DNA from: Bacillus_BD oryzisoli_A
GTDB lineage: Bacteria > Bacillota > Bacilli > Bacillales > Cytobacillaceae
Direction: 5' to 3'
DNA: 64,000 nt
Assembly: GCF_043641075.1 (NCBI RefSeq)
Contig: NZ_JBHZRC010000016.1
Coordinates: 1-64,000 of the forward strand
A program made the translations under genes and the position numbers. Positions 26,690-35,423 of this stretch are shown here, piece after piece (the first letter of the stretch is position 1; every line of letters starts with the position of its first letter). The notes under the pieces were generated by a model. That model searched no databases. It saw only the letters and a program-made list of their open reading frames with translations, and was not told where the DNA came from.

Positions 26690-28129
26690 TTAGACTATTC
26701 CAGTTAAGCTGTAAACTAGGATAACGAAGAAACAAGCAAGTGTTTTAAAGATGGTAACAGCAAAAATATCCCCGTAAGATTGTTTATGTGTTAAACCTGT
26801 AATAGCAAGTATGGTAATAACAGCGCCGTTATGAGGCAGGGAGTCCATACCGCCTGACGCCATCGCAATAACACGGTGCATGACTTCAGGAGGAATATTA
26901 TACTGTGTTGCGGCCTGAAGAAATTTATCTCCCATGGCACTAAGGGCAATTCCCATTCCACCTGACGCTGAACCCGTAATCCCCGCCAATACGTTCGTTG
27001 TTATAGCTCCATTAAGAAGAGGGTTTGTAAACATACTAGAAATTCCATCACGCACAACACCAAAACCAGGAAGAGAAGAGATAACTCCACCAAAACCGTA
27101 TTCAGAAGCCGTATTCATTGTTGCAAGCAAAGCTCCTCCAATACTCATATTGAGTCCTGCCTGAAAACCTGTTGCAACGCGTTTCCAATCATATGCCACT
27201 GTAGCAAGAATCCCTAATACTAAGGCAATTTCAACTGACCAAATTCCTGTTACCGCTGCAAGATCAACTTTACCAAATGACTCTAATCCGATTTGAGAAA
27301 AGTCAAATCCATTTGGATACCATTTAGGAACGGAAGTAGTCAAAAATTTATTAGCTACGCCTACAAGAATAAGCGGGACAAATGCCAAGATTTGGCGCCC
27401 TACGCTTGATTCCTTCAAATTATCAGCAGCAGATGGTAAATCAACAGCCTCAGAAGCTGCAGCCGTTTCTCCGCCTGCATCACCAAAGCCAAAATACCCT
27501 TCACCTTTCGTCTGCGCTTTTTTGCGGCGGCTTTCCAAATAAAACATCCCTAAAACAAAGACAAATATAGATCCGATAATCCCTAACGTTGGAGCTGCGT
27601 AAATATCCGTCTTGAAGAAGGTTGTTGGAATTACATTTTGAATTTGCGGCGTACCTGGTAACGCATCCATTGTAAACGATAATGCCCCTAAAGCAATGGT
27701 TCCCGGAATAAGTCGTTTCGGGATATTCGCTTCCTGGAAAAGATTCGCTGCAAATGGATAAACAGCAAACGCAACAACGAATAAACTTACTCCACTGTAG
27801 GTTAAAACAGCACACATGATGACAATTGCCAGCATCGCTCTCTTTTTGCCAACTACTTGTACAATTGTTTTCGCAATTGACTCTGCTACACCTGACATTT
27901 CAACGATCTTTCCAAAAACTGCTCCCAATAAAAAGACAGGGAAATAATTCTTAATAAACCCAACCATCTTTTCCATAAAGATGTTTGAGAAAAACGGTAA
28001 CGCATAGCTAGGCTCTGTCAAAATCACTGCGAGCAGTGCACAAAGCGGCGCAAATAAGATAACTGAAAAACCACGGTATGCAATAAGCATAAGAAGCCCT
28101 AAAGCCATAATAATAATGACTAAATCCAT
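26690..28129 (-). CDS. GntP-family permease
   Basis: A 479-residue membrane transporter with about 12-13 hydrophobic segments. Typical GntP-type motifs are visible, such as SGVSLFVVAFAVYPFA, the ALPGTPQIQN loop and GGMDSLPHNGAVITI near the C-terminus. A hydrophilic loop near residues 205-240 carries charged and Ala-rich sequence. The family takes up gluconate and other hydroxy acids. It follows hpsN2, so the substrate of this pathway probably enters through it. The ATG follows GGGGAGG. Confidence 0.87.
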   Translation of the reverse strand: MDLVIIIMALGLLMLIAYRGFSVILFAPLCALLAVILTEPSYALPFFSNIFMEKMVGFIKNYFPVFLLGAVFGKIVEMSGVAESIAKTIVQVVGKKRAMLAIVIMCAVLTYSGVSLFVVAFAVYPFAANLFQEANIPKRLIPGTIALGALSFTMDALPGTPQIQNVIPTTFFKTDIYAAPTLGIIGSIFVFVLGMFYLESRRKKAQTKGEGYFGFGDAGGETAAASEAVDLPSAADNLKESSVGRQILAFVPLILVGVANKFLTTSVPKWYPNGFDFSQIGLESFGKVDLAAVTGIWSVEIALVLGILATVAYDWKRVATGFQAGLNMSIGGALLATMNTASEYGFGGVISSLPGFGVVRDGISSMFTNPLLNGAITTNVLAGITGSASGGMGIALSAMGDKFLQAATQYNIPPEVMHRVIAMASGGMDSLPHNGAVITILAITGLTHKQSYGDIFAVTIFKTLACFFVILVYSLTGIV

Positions 28130-28393
28130 TATGGTTTCCTCCCCTGTTCAACTAAAATAAACGATGATTAGTTATGAATAAATACATTTTTATTAGAAAC
28201 TTATGATAGTGAGCGTTTACATTCCTATATACTAAAAATTTGATAATAAATAAGAACTGTTCAAGGGCCTTTATACAATATCATGCCTCTTACTCGTTAA
28301 TATTAAGAAGAAAGATACATCAGGCCAACCCACTAATTTACTGATAACCATGTGAAACAAGATTTTCGTGAAGTGCCTGACACCAATCAAGCC

Positions 28394-29680
28394 CTATTTT
28401 ACTTCTACTTTTCCATAACGGCGTACGCGCAATTTTGCCTGCTCCGCATGGGCCGCAAAGTTCTCAAGCTCGCAAAGGCGTGCACAGTATTCGCCAATCA
28501 TCGCTGTTGCTTCCGGTGATACTTTTTGGTACGTACAAGTTTTGATGAACTTTCCTACCCAAAGCCCTCCGGTATAGCGTGCGGCACCTTTTGTTGGAAG
28601 TGTATGGTTCGTACCAATAACTTTATCGCCATATGCTACGTTTGTTTCTTTTCCTAAGAACAATGCACCAAAGTTGGTTAAGTTTTGGCGGAAGTATTCT
28701 GGATCTTCCGTTAAGATTTGAACATGTTCATATGCCAGTTTGTCGCCTTCTACTACAGCCTCCTCCAAGCTATCAACAAAAATGATGATCCCGTTATCTT
28801 CCCATGCGATACGTGCGATATCTCCAGTTGGTAGAAGCTTTAATTGACGCTCGATTTCTACTAATGTTTCTTGAGCTAATGTTTCTGATGTTGTAATTAA
28901 CGCACATGGAGAAGTTGGGCCGTGCTCAGCTTGTCCAAGCAAGTCTGTTGCCACCATTTCTGCATCTGCTGTTTCATCTGCAATCACAAGTGTTTCAGTT
29001 GGACCTGCTAAAAGGTCAATCCCCACTTTGCCGAATAATTGGCGTTTTGCTTCTGCAACAAAGGCATTTCCTGGTCCAACTAACATATCAACGGGTTCAA
29101 TTGTCTCCGTTCCAAGGGCCATAGCTGCCATGGCTTGAACTCCGCCTAGAAGATAAATTTCATCCGCACCCGCTAAAGCCATGGCTGTAATGGTGTGTGC
29201 TGGGATTTCTCCATTGATCGGCGGTGTGCAAGCAATCACGCGTTTGACGCCGGCTACCTTTGCAGTCAACACACTCATGTGAGCGGAAGCAAACATTGGA
29301 TAACGTCCCCCAGGAATGTAGCAGCCAACGCTGTTTACCGGAATGTTGCGGTGTCCTAAAATAACTCCAGGCAATGTTTCCACTTCAAGATCCCGCAATG
29401 CGGACTTTTGTGCTTCAGCAAAACGGCGAATGTTTGCTTGGGCAAATTTGATATCTTCAATATCCTGTTCTGGGATACTTTTGATAATTTCGTCAATTTG
29501 TACTTGTGTCAGGCGGAAACTTTCCGGAGACCATTTATCAAATGTCGCGGATAGTTCTCGCACTGCCTCATCCCCACGCTTTTCTATATCTTCTAAAATC
29601 TTTTGTACCGTTTCTCTTACTTGCGCATCTGCCTGTGCGATATCAGCTTTGCTTTTACCCGTTTTTAAAAATCTAGCCAT
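28394..29680 (-). CDS. histidinol-dehydrogenase-family enzyme (HpsN-like), copy 2
   Basis: Same length (428 residues) and active-site motifs as the gene at 22185-23471. The residue differences lie mostly in the first 115 positions, with one more in IIIFVDS and one near the end. About 350 bases (28830-29182) are identical to 22621-22973 at DNA level, whereas neighbouring stretches carry many silent changes, a gene-conversion pattern. It is the first gene of the second operon. Its promoter has the strongest set of LacI-type palindromes. Substrate as uncertain as for copy 1. Confidence 0.8.
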   Translation of the reverse strand: MARFLKTGKSKADIAQADAQVRETVQKILEDIEKRGDEAVRELSATFDKWSPESFRLTQVQIDEIIKSIPEQDIEDIKFAQANIRRFAEAQKSALRDLEVETLPGVILGHRNIPVNSVGCYIPGGRYPMFASAHMSVLTAKVAGVKRVIACTPPINGEIPAHTITAMALAGADEIYLLGGVQAMAAMALGTETIEPVDMLVGPGNAFVAEAKRQLFGKVGIDLLAGPTETLVIADETADAEMVATDLLGQAEHGPTSPCALITTSETLAQETLVEIERQLKLLPTGDIARIAWEDNGIIIFVDSLEEAVVEGDKLAYEHVQILTEDPEYFRQNLTNFGALFLGKETNVAYGDKVIGTNHTLPTKGAARYTGGLWVGKFIKTCTYQKVSPEATAMIGEYCARLCELENFAAHAEQAKLRVRRYGKVEVK

Positions 29681-29699
29681 GATGGTGCCCCCCTTTTTT

Positions 29700-29822
29700 T
29701 GAATGCGTATGCAATATTTTGTAAAAAAATTTTTTACCTAAACACGAAATGATTAATAGATTAATATTTTAGAAAATTGCGAGCGTATTCATTACTATAA
29801 AGACCATGATCCTTTTTGTCAA
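29700..29822 (-). promoter_or_regulatory. promoter and operators of HpsN copy 2
   Basis: TTGACA (29817-29822), 17 bases and TATAGT (29794-29799) on the minus strand. Operator-like palindromes follow at 29778-29791 (TGAATAC-GCTCGCA), right after the -10, and at 29700-29713 (TGCATAC-GCATTCA). All share the central CG and TGnATnC half-sites of the HpsN copy 1 promoter. Confidence 0.75.
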
Positions 29823-29882
29823 GCACAGATGTTATTTGCTTTTAGTAGGGTTTCAAAGTTTCCAATCAATATTAACAATTGT

Positions 29883-29995
29883 TTGACAAAGTACGTAAAA
29901 ATTTGTATCATCTTATTGAAAGCGTATTCACTATATAAAAACTTAAAATAACACATTCAAATTCTTATGTTTGAGTTCTTTTGCATACGCATTCG
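29883..29995 (+). promoter_or_regulatory. divergent plus-strand promoter with operators
   Basis: TTGACA (29883-29888), 17 bases and TATCAT (29906-29911) face right. A palindrome TGAAAGC-GTATTCA (29917-29930) lies just after the -10, and TGCATAC-GCATTCG at 29982-29995. No gene follows on the plus strand before the guaA terminator, so the transcript has no known product. Confidence 0.6.
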
Positions 29996-30078
29996 TATAA
30001 TAATTAGGTATCCAGCAGTTTCTCTAAGGTTCATATTGATTTAATTTTTAAGGAATTATAGTTATTTTCAGCGTAAAA

Positions 30079-30092
30079 TGCATACGCATTCA
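30079..30092. promoter_or_regulatory. additional LacI-type operator
   Basis: TGCATACGCATTCA, identical to the 29700-29713 site. It lies in the otherwise empty stretch between the divergent promoter and the guaA terminator. Confidence 0.55.
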
Positions 30093-30132
30093 ATAAATTG
30101 TTTTTATGGCAGATATTTATTAAATAAAATAA

Positions 30133-30181
30133 ACAAAAAGCATCATTGATCCCCTTTTTAGGAGGAACAATGATGCCTTTT
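30133..30181 (-). terminator. terminator after guaA
   Basis: GGCATCATTG and CAATGATGC pair, then TTTTTGTTT on the minus strand, 16 bases past the stop. Confidence 0.85.
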
Positions 30182-30196
30182 ACAAAATTTTTATAC

Positions 30197-31747
30197 TTAT
30201 TCCCACTCAATTGTTGCTGGCGGCTTACTTGTTATATCATACACGACTCTATTCACGTGGGCCACTTCGTTGACAATTCGAGTTGAAATAACCTCTAATA
30301 CGTCCCAAGGAATACGAGCCCAATCCGATGTCATACCGTCAATTGAAGTGACAGCACGAATACCGATTGTATAATCATACGTACGGGCATCTCCCATTAC
30401 ACCAACACTTCGAATGTCCGGAAGAACCGTGAAATATTGCCAAATTTCTCGTTCCAAACCAGCTTTTCTAATCTCTTCACGTAAAATATAGTCTGATTCA
30501 CGAACAATTTCCAATTTCTCGTCAGAGATGGCTCCTAATACACGAATACCAAGTCCTGGTCCAGGGAATGGCTGTCTCCAGACAATTTCATCAGGAATTC
30601 CAAGCTCTGTTCCTAAGGCACGAACTTCGTCCTTAAACAGTGTATTTAACGGCTCAATTAACTGGAACTGCATATCTTCCGGTAAACCGCCCACGTTATG
30701 ATGCGATTTAATTGTTTGCGCTGTTGCTGTACCGCTCTCAATAATATCTGTATATAAAGTACCTTGCGCCAGATAATCAATCCCCGCAAGCTTTGTTGCT
30801 TCATCATCAAATACATAGATAAACTCATTTCCGATGATTTTACGTTTTTTCTCGGGATCGCTGACACCCTCTAATTTAGATAGGAAGCGTTCTTTAGCAT
30901 CTACTTTAATAACATTCATATTGAAGCCTTCAGCAAAGGTTTCCATAACGCTTTCCGCTTCACCTTTACGTAAAAGACCATGATCAACAAAGATACAAGT
31001 TAATTGGTCGCCGATTGCTTTATGAATTAAAACAGCTACAACTGAAGAATCCACACCACCGCTTAACGCACATAAAACCTTTTTATCACCGACTGTCTGA
31101 CGGATTTTCTCCATTTCGATCTCGATAAAGTTTTCCATAGACCAATCGCCTTTACAGCCACAGACAGAGAACACAAAGTTCTTCAGCATTTCTGAACCAT
31201 AAACGGAATGCTGTACCTCTGGATGGAATTGAACAGCGTATAGATTTCTTTGCTCATCGCTCATGGAGGAGATTGGGCATGACGGGCTTGTTGCATCAAT
31301 TCTAAAGCCTTCCGGAGCTTCTACGACAAGATCACCATGACTCATCCAAACAATCTGCTCTTTAGGTAGATCACCAAAAAGCTTTGATTGATTTTGGATG
31401 GAAATATTGGCCTTGCCATATTCGCGTTGTTTCGCAGGCTCAACCTTCCCATTAAAATGCTTTGTCATTAATTGCATGCCATAGCAGATACCTAAGATTG
31501 GAAGACCCAGTTCAAAAATAGCCTCATCACAGCCGAAAGCATTTGCATCATAAACACTATTTGGGCCGCCGGAGAAAATAATCCCCTTTGGATTCATTTG
31601 TTTAATTTCCTCTGCTGTAATCGTATGCGGATGTAGCTCACTGTACACCCCGAACTCCCTGATTCTTCTTGTAATTAACTGATTATATTGACTACCAAAG
31701 TCAAGTACGATAACCATTTCTTGATTTTCAAGCAACGCCTTCCCCAT
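30197..31747 (-). CDS. guaA: GMP synthase (glutamine-hydrolysing)
   Basis: Converts XMP to GMP with ATP and glutamine. The N-terminal glutaminase domain has VLDFGSQYNQLI, the nucleophile in GICYGMQ and the QFHPEV histidine. The ATP-pyrophosphatase domain has ALSGGVDSSVVA. The C-terminal dimer domain ends SKPPATIEWE. I chose the ATG at 31747 because GAGGTG precedes it; an in-frame ATG 30 bases earlier lacks a good site. The product is 516 residues, as expected. A guanine riboswitch in the leader should reduce its expression when guanine is plentiful. Confidence 0.96.
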   Translation of the reverse strand: MGKALLENQEMVIVLDFGSQYNQLITRRIREFGVYSELHPHTITAEEIKQMNPKGIIFSGGPNSVYDANAFGCDEAIFELGLPILGICYGMQLMTKHFNGKVEPAKQREYGKANISIQNQSKLFGDLPKEQIVWMSHGDLVVEAPEGFRIDATSPSCPISSMSDEQRNLYAVQFHPEVQHSVYGSEMLKNFVFSVCGCKGDWSMENFIEIEMEKIRQTVGDKKVLCALSGGVDSSVVAVLIHKAIGDQLTCIFVDHGLLRKGEAESVMETFAEGFNMNVIKVDAKERFLSKLEGVSDPEKKRKIIGNEFIYVFDDEATKLAGIDYLAQGTLYTDIIESGTATAQTIKSHHNVGGLPEDMQFQLIEPLNTLFKDEVRALGTELGIPDEIVWRQPFPGPGLGIRVLGAISDEKLEIVRESDYILREEIRKAGLEREIWQYFTVLPDIRSVGVMGDARTYDYTIGIRAVTSIDGMTSDWARIPWDVLEVISTRIVNEVAHVNRVVYDITSKPPATIEWE

Positions 31748-31856
31748 CAGCCTATTCACCTCATTAATTATTGTCATACTGTTATTCTTCTCTAATTACT
31801 ATAAATCTCCACATCAAAAATAAAAATAATTATTTTTTTTATAGCTTAGCCAACAT

Positions 31857-31980
31857 AAAAAGGAATTCCCCCACACAGAAGGCAGAATTCCTAAAAGATC
31901 TAGTTCCCTGTCTTCATAGTCAAATCATTTACGGTGATTTGGTAGAAACTCTCGAACCATATTATCGAATTTATATGAAG
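31857..31980 (-). promoter_or_regulatory. guanine riboswitch of guaA
   Basis: The minus-strand aptamer (31912-31980) runs from CTTCATATAAAT to GACTATGAAG, with AATATGG, GTTTCTACC and CCGTAAA in place; P1 is CTTCATA/TATGAAG. Position 74 is C (GACTATG), the guanine type. A terminator AGGAATTC/GAATTCCT (31861-31892) with a short T run follows before guaA. The aptamer begins about 50 bases after the yebA stop. Confidence 0.93.
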
Positions 31981-32030
31981 TATCGAATTATTAGTACGAA
32001 TGTTATTGTACCAACAGGTTAATTTTTAGG

Positions 32031-34211
32031 TCAAGCTATTGTCTTTTTTATTAAATTTTCCCATAATTCTTTCATTTCGTTCCAAGTACCTTTTTGCAGT
32101 TGATTTCCATAGAGGTATTGTTCATACCTCCTCGTTAACCTAGTCATTTCCGTAGTTGAATATCGTTCATCAATCTCTTTTGCATAATCCCTTAATGTCA
32201 GCCCGGTATCTCTTTCCATACCAATCCGTTTCAGCTGCTTTAAAAGTGAAGCATATGCAGAAATAAAGAGTTCATCTTTATCGGAACCCATGTATTTCCT
32301 AATATAAAATGCCGGCAGCCACTTTTTGCGAATGCGATAAGCATAATATACCGTGAGTAAGAGCAATATGACAAGCACTATCAGCAAGAACCAGCCAGCA
32401 GAAGCTATCTTTTTCAAATTATCCCCAATGCTATTAGAAGAAACAGCCTTATTTTCCGTCTGGCTATTTTCATTCTGGTTTAGTTCATCCAATTTCTCCT
32501 TTTCTTGCTCTTCCGGCTGTACATTTGCTTCGGTGTTATCCTTTTCCTCGCCTTCTTCGGTAGTAGCAGCAGCCTCATTGGTAAATCCCGGTGTAGGCTC
32601 AAACGGAACCCACCCTACCTCCGAAAAATACACTTCAACCCATGAATGGGCATTATTATTCGTGATCTCATATTTATATAAATCACCTTCCATGCCCGTA
32701 TAGCTACCTTCTGTATACCCCTTCACCCACCTTGCCGGGATATCAAGTGAACGTAATAACACAACCATTGAGGTAGAGAAGTTATCACAATACCCCTGCA
32801 GCGTCTCAAACAAGAATTGATCGACATAATCCTCATCCTCATTTGGAACCGCTACATCAGTCAATGAGTAGGAATAGCTACCGGTTTTAAAGTACTGCTC
32901 CACTGCCTTCGTTTGATCGTATCTATTCGTTTTCCCCTTTGTTATCTTTGCTGCCAGTTCTTTTACTCGTGACGGGAGTTGATCAGGCAGTTGTGTGTAC
33001 CGAGACATAAAGGATACACCAGCAGAATCAGTTACATTGGTTCTTAACATATCAGCAGTATAGTAAGGAATTTCATATGTTACAGAATAGCTCTCAAGTG
33101 GTACTGATTCGCCTCCATTAAAGGAGTAGATTTTTTCTATTGATGGGTCTAATTCAAAGGAATATCCTCTATCTGATTGAATCCTTTTTATACCCAAAGG
33201 ATACAAAAGATGGGGATACGCTTTTATTTGATGTACAGTACTTATTTTAAGGATTGATTGCTCATAATTACTTCCTTCAACAAACGACGTAATAGGTGTC
33301 GTACTATTGCCCCAAAATGGAATGTTCCTTTTGTCTTCCTCAGACTGAATCCATCCTTTACCTGTATAGACATCCTTTGTCTCAACCTTCCAGTAATGAG
33401 GGGATTCAACGATTGTTTGAAAAACAACTGTAGAGTCTCCGGCTATTGAACCTCCTAACTGGGTATCATCCTCACCATAGCCGACCTTTTTCGTCGATCC
33501 AAATCCAGTGAATACCTGAAGAGCCGGTACCGGATCAGGCCAAATTGGTTGGGACTTTGGAAGGATATATCCGAGAGAAGCACTGCATAAAACCATCATC
33601 GATAAAACTAACACCCATTTACGAAGCATAATGTTTTCTGTTTTCAGCTTTTCATTATTGAAATGACGCAGAAACGTAAGGATACCGACAATCAAAAATC
33701 CAACCAGAACAATACGAACAACAGCCCCGCTGGCATCATAGGGCGTAAACGTATCAAGAAAAGTGACATATACGAGCGTCATAAAGAAAAAGATTAATAT
33801 CTTCCTTCGTCTAAAAAGCCAATACTCCAGGAGGTACACCATCATCCATAAAATAATAAAAAAGAATAAGCTTCTGTATAGATGTGATACTTCCATTAAT
33901 TTCCCACTGAATACATATACTGAATTTAATTTAATGTCATTAATAAAGGCAGGGATCCAATCTGCTTGAAAAAAACTCCCTTTAAAATAAAGAAAATGTA
34001 GAAAGTAAACAATGACAGACCCCTTTATTAAAATACTCACGTACATGGGAGCTCGTAAAAAGAAAAGCAGTAAACAGACAAGGATAAACAATAGAAATAC
34101 ACTAATTTCTGCTGATTCCGATAGGCTTTTAATCGGCCAAATCCATTCCAGCAATAAGAGAAACCCCAAACTATATAGTAATAAAGAAGTAGCATCCTTC
34201 CATCGCTTCAT
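32031..34211 (-). CDS. yebA: transglutaminase-like membrane protein YebA
   Basis: A 726-residue membrane-anchored protein with about six N-terminal transmembrane segments, an extracellular transglutaminase-core domain, and a last segment near residue 620 with a cytosolic tail. The papain-like core shows the Cys in GYCDNFSTS and the His in NNAHSWVEVYF, then GWVPFEPTPGF. It overlaps yeaD by four bases (ATGA) and follows yeaC-yeaD, an order also found in B. subtilis. MoxR ATPase, DUF58 and transglutaminase proteins form a common but poorly understood trio. Confidence 0.9.
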   Translation of the reverse strand: MKRWKDATSLLLYSLGFLLLLEWIWPIKSLSESAEISVFLLFILVCLLLFFLRAPMYVSILIKGSVIVYFLHFLYFKGSFFQADWIPAFINDIKLNSVYVFSGKLMEVSHLYRSLFFFIILWMMVYLLEYWLFRRRKILIFFFMTLVYVTFLDTFTPYDASGAVVRIVLVGFLIVGILTFLRHFNNEKLKTENIMLRKWVLVLSMMVLCSASLGYILPKSQPIWPDPVPALQVFTGFGSTKKVGYGEDDTQLGGSIAGDSTVVFQTIVESPHYWKVETKDVYTGKGWIQSEEDKRNIPFWGNSTTPITSFVEGSNYEQSILKISTVHQIKAYPHLLYPLGIKRIQSDRGYSFELDPSIEKIYSFNGGESVPLESYSVTYEIPYYTADMLRTNVTDSAGVSFMSRYTQLPDQLPSRVKELAAKITKGKTNRYDQTKAVEQYFKTGSYSYSLTDVAVPNEDEDYVDQFLFETLQGYCDNFSTSMVVLLRSLDIPARWVKGYTEGSYTGMEGDLYKYEITNNNAHSWVEVYFSEVGWVPFEPTPGFTNEAAATTEEGEEKDNTEANVQPEEQEKEKLDELNQNENSQTENKAVSSNSIGDNLKKIASAGWFLLIVLVILLLLTVYYAYRIRKKWLPAFYIRKYMGSDKDELFISAYASLLKQLKRIGMERDTGLTLRDYAKEIDERYSTTEMTRLTRRYEQYLYGNQLQKGTWNEMKELWENLIKKTIA

Positions 34212-35422
34212 CCTCTGCTCACCCCCATCAGGCCTGCAGAAAATTGTTCTTTATAGATAAAGGTGATTTCTATTCCATAGTTTTTTGCTCTAGATTTTAG
34301 TGCTAGTTCAGCTGAAGCAATGGCTTCCCCTAAGTCCTTTATAACAAAAATCGTCACAGGAAACCTTCTTGCCGTAAATTTACTTGCTGACTCAATAAGA
34401 GAGGAGGTTAGTTTAGCTGTCACAAGCACATAGCTGATTTGCTGCTGTTGTAGGAAGCTGTCCGTACTAAGCACCCGGTCAAATGGGATAGGCGAATCAT
34501 CCTTCGCCTTAGCCAAATAATAAAACAGCATCTGTCTTCCATCTGCCCCGCTATGTAACGGAATGGCTGCCCTCTCAACTCCCACAGCTAAAAAGCCGAC
34601 ATGTGCATCTGTCTGAAGGATTGCCTGACCAAGCGATGCTGTAAACGAAACAATCGTTTCAAACCGGTGGTCCTTCGTACAATCCATTATGAGGAGCATG
34701 TCATCTGACTGAAGCTGTTCAAATTCCTTTGTAACCATTCCATTGCGCCTTGCAGAAGCTTTCCAGTTAATCCAGGAGAATCTATCACCTGGTTGGTATT
34801 CGCGAATCCCTGCTACCATAGACGCCTCTCGTTGGATCCGATTATTCGATGCCCTTATTCCCTGTTCATAATAATTTCCCGACTCAAAAATCAATTTTTC
34901 ATAGGCAGGGTGAACTAATATGCTCTCCTTTAACTTTAGATGCTTCTCTTTTTCTATTAAACCAAGCAGGTCGCTTGTAAAAAGTCTTACCGCCTGTAAT
35001 TCATGCTCTCCTCTAGGCAGGCTGGCAATCTGATACTCATACGTTATTACTTTTCGAAAACCAGGAAAAAGAAATACTTTATGCTGATTTTCATGGGCTG
35101 CATTTTCCAGCGATTCACCTAGGCAGTCCTCTACTATTAAAAATAAGAGGGGGAACGGTTTATTTCTTTTTAAGGTTACTTTCACTGTCAGCGCTTCATT
35201 TGCGTAGTAATCCCATCTTGTCAGACTTCTTTCAACGGTAAAATCCTCTAAAGAATAGAAAGCAAGCAGTAAGGCATAGAGGGAAAAAGGGACAAAGCTG
35301 TATAGTAAAAACCAACTGACAAATCCGCCTTGGAACATAGCGTACGAAAACGTAATGATCATTAATAAAAGCAACGTGAAGAGCTTCCAGAAATATTTCA
35401 CCAACCGGAAGGTGTCACCCAT
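34208..35422 (-). CDS. yeaD: DUF58 domain protein YeaD
   Basis: A 404-residue protein with two N-terminal hydrophobic segments followed by a VWA-like DUF58 domain. The family signature GIREYQPGDRFSWINWKASA is near residue 200. It lies one base after the MoxR gene and overlaps yebA. DUF58 proteins are thought to be partners of MoxR ATPases; a role in envelope complex assembly is inferred. Confidence 0.9.
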   Translation of the reverse strand: MGDTFRLVKYFWKLFTLLLLMIITFSYAMFQGGFVSWFLLYSFVPFSLYALLLAFYSLEDFTVERSLTRWDYYANEALTVKVTLKRNKPFPLLFLIVEDCLGESLENAAHENQHKVFLFPGFRKVITYEYQIASLPRGEHELQAVRLFTSDLLGLIEKEKHLKLKESILVHPAYEKLIFESGNYYEQGIRASNNRIQREASMVAGIREYQPGDRFSWINWKASARRNGMVTKEFEQLQSDDMLLIMDCTKDHRFETIVSFTASLGQAILQTDAHVGFLAVGVERAAIPLHSGADGRQMLFYYLAKAKDDSPIPFDRVLSTDSFLQQQQISYVLVTAKLTSSLIESASKFTARRFPVTIFVIKDLGEAIASAELALKSRAKNYGIEITFIYKEQFSAGLMGVSRG

Positions 35423-35423
35423 T

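Noticed and set aside
28361..28392. Repeat-like GTGCCTGACACC near the hpsN2 stop
   Set aside because: It resembles short repeats seen in other Bacillus genomes, but no second copy was found in the window.
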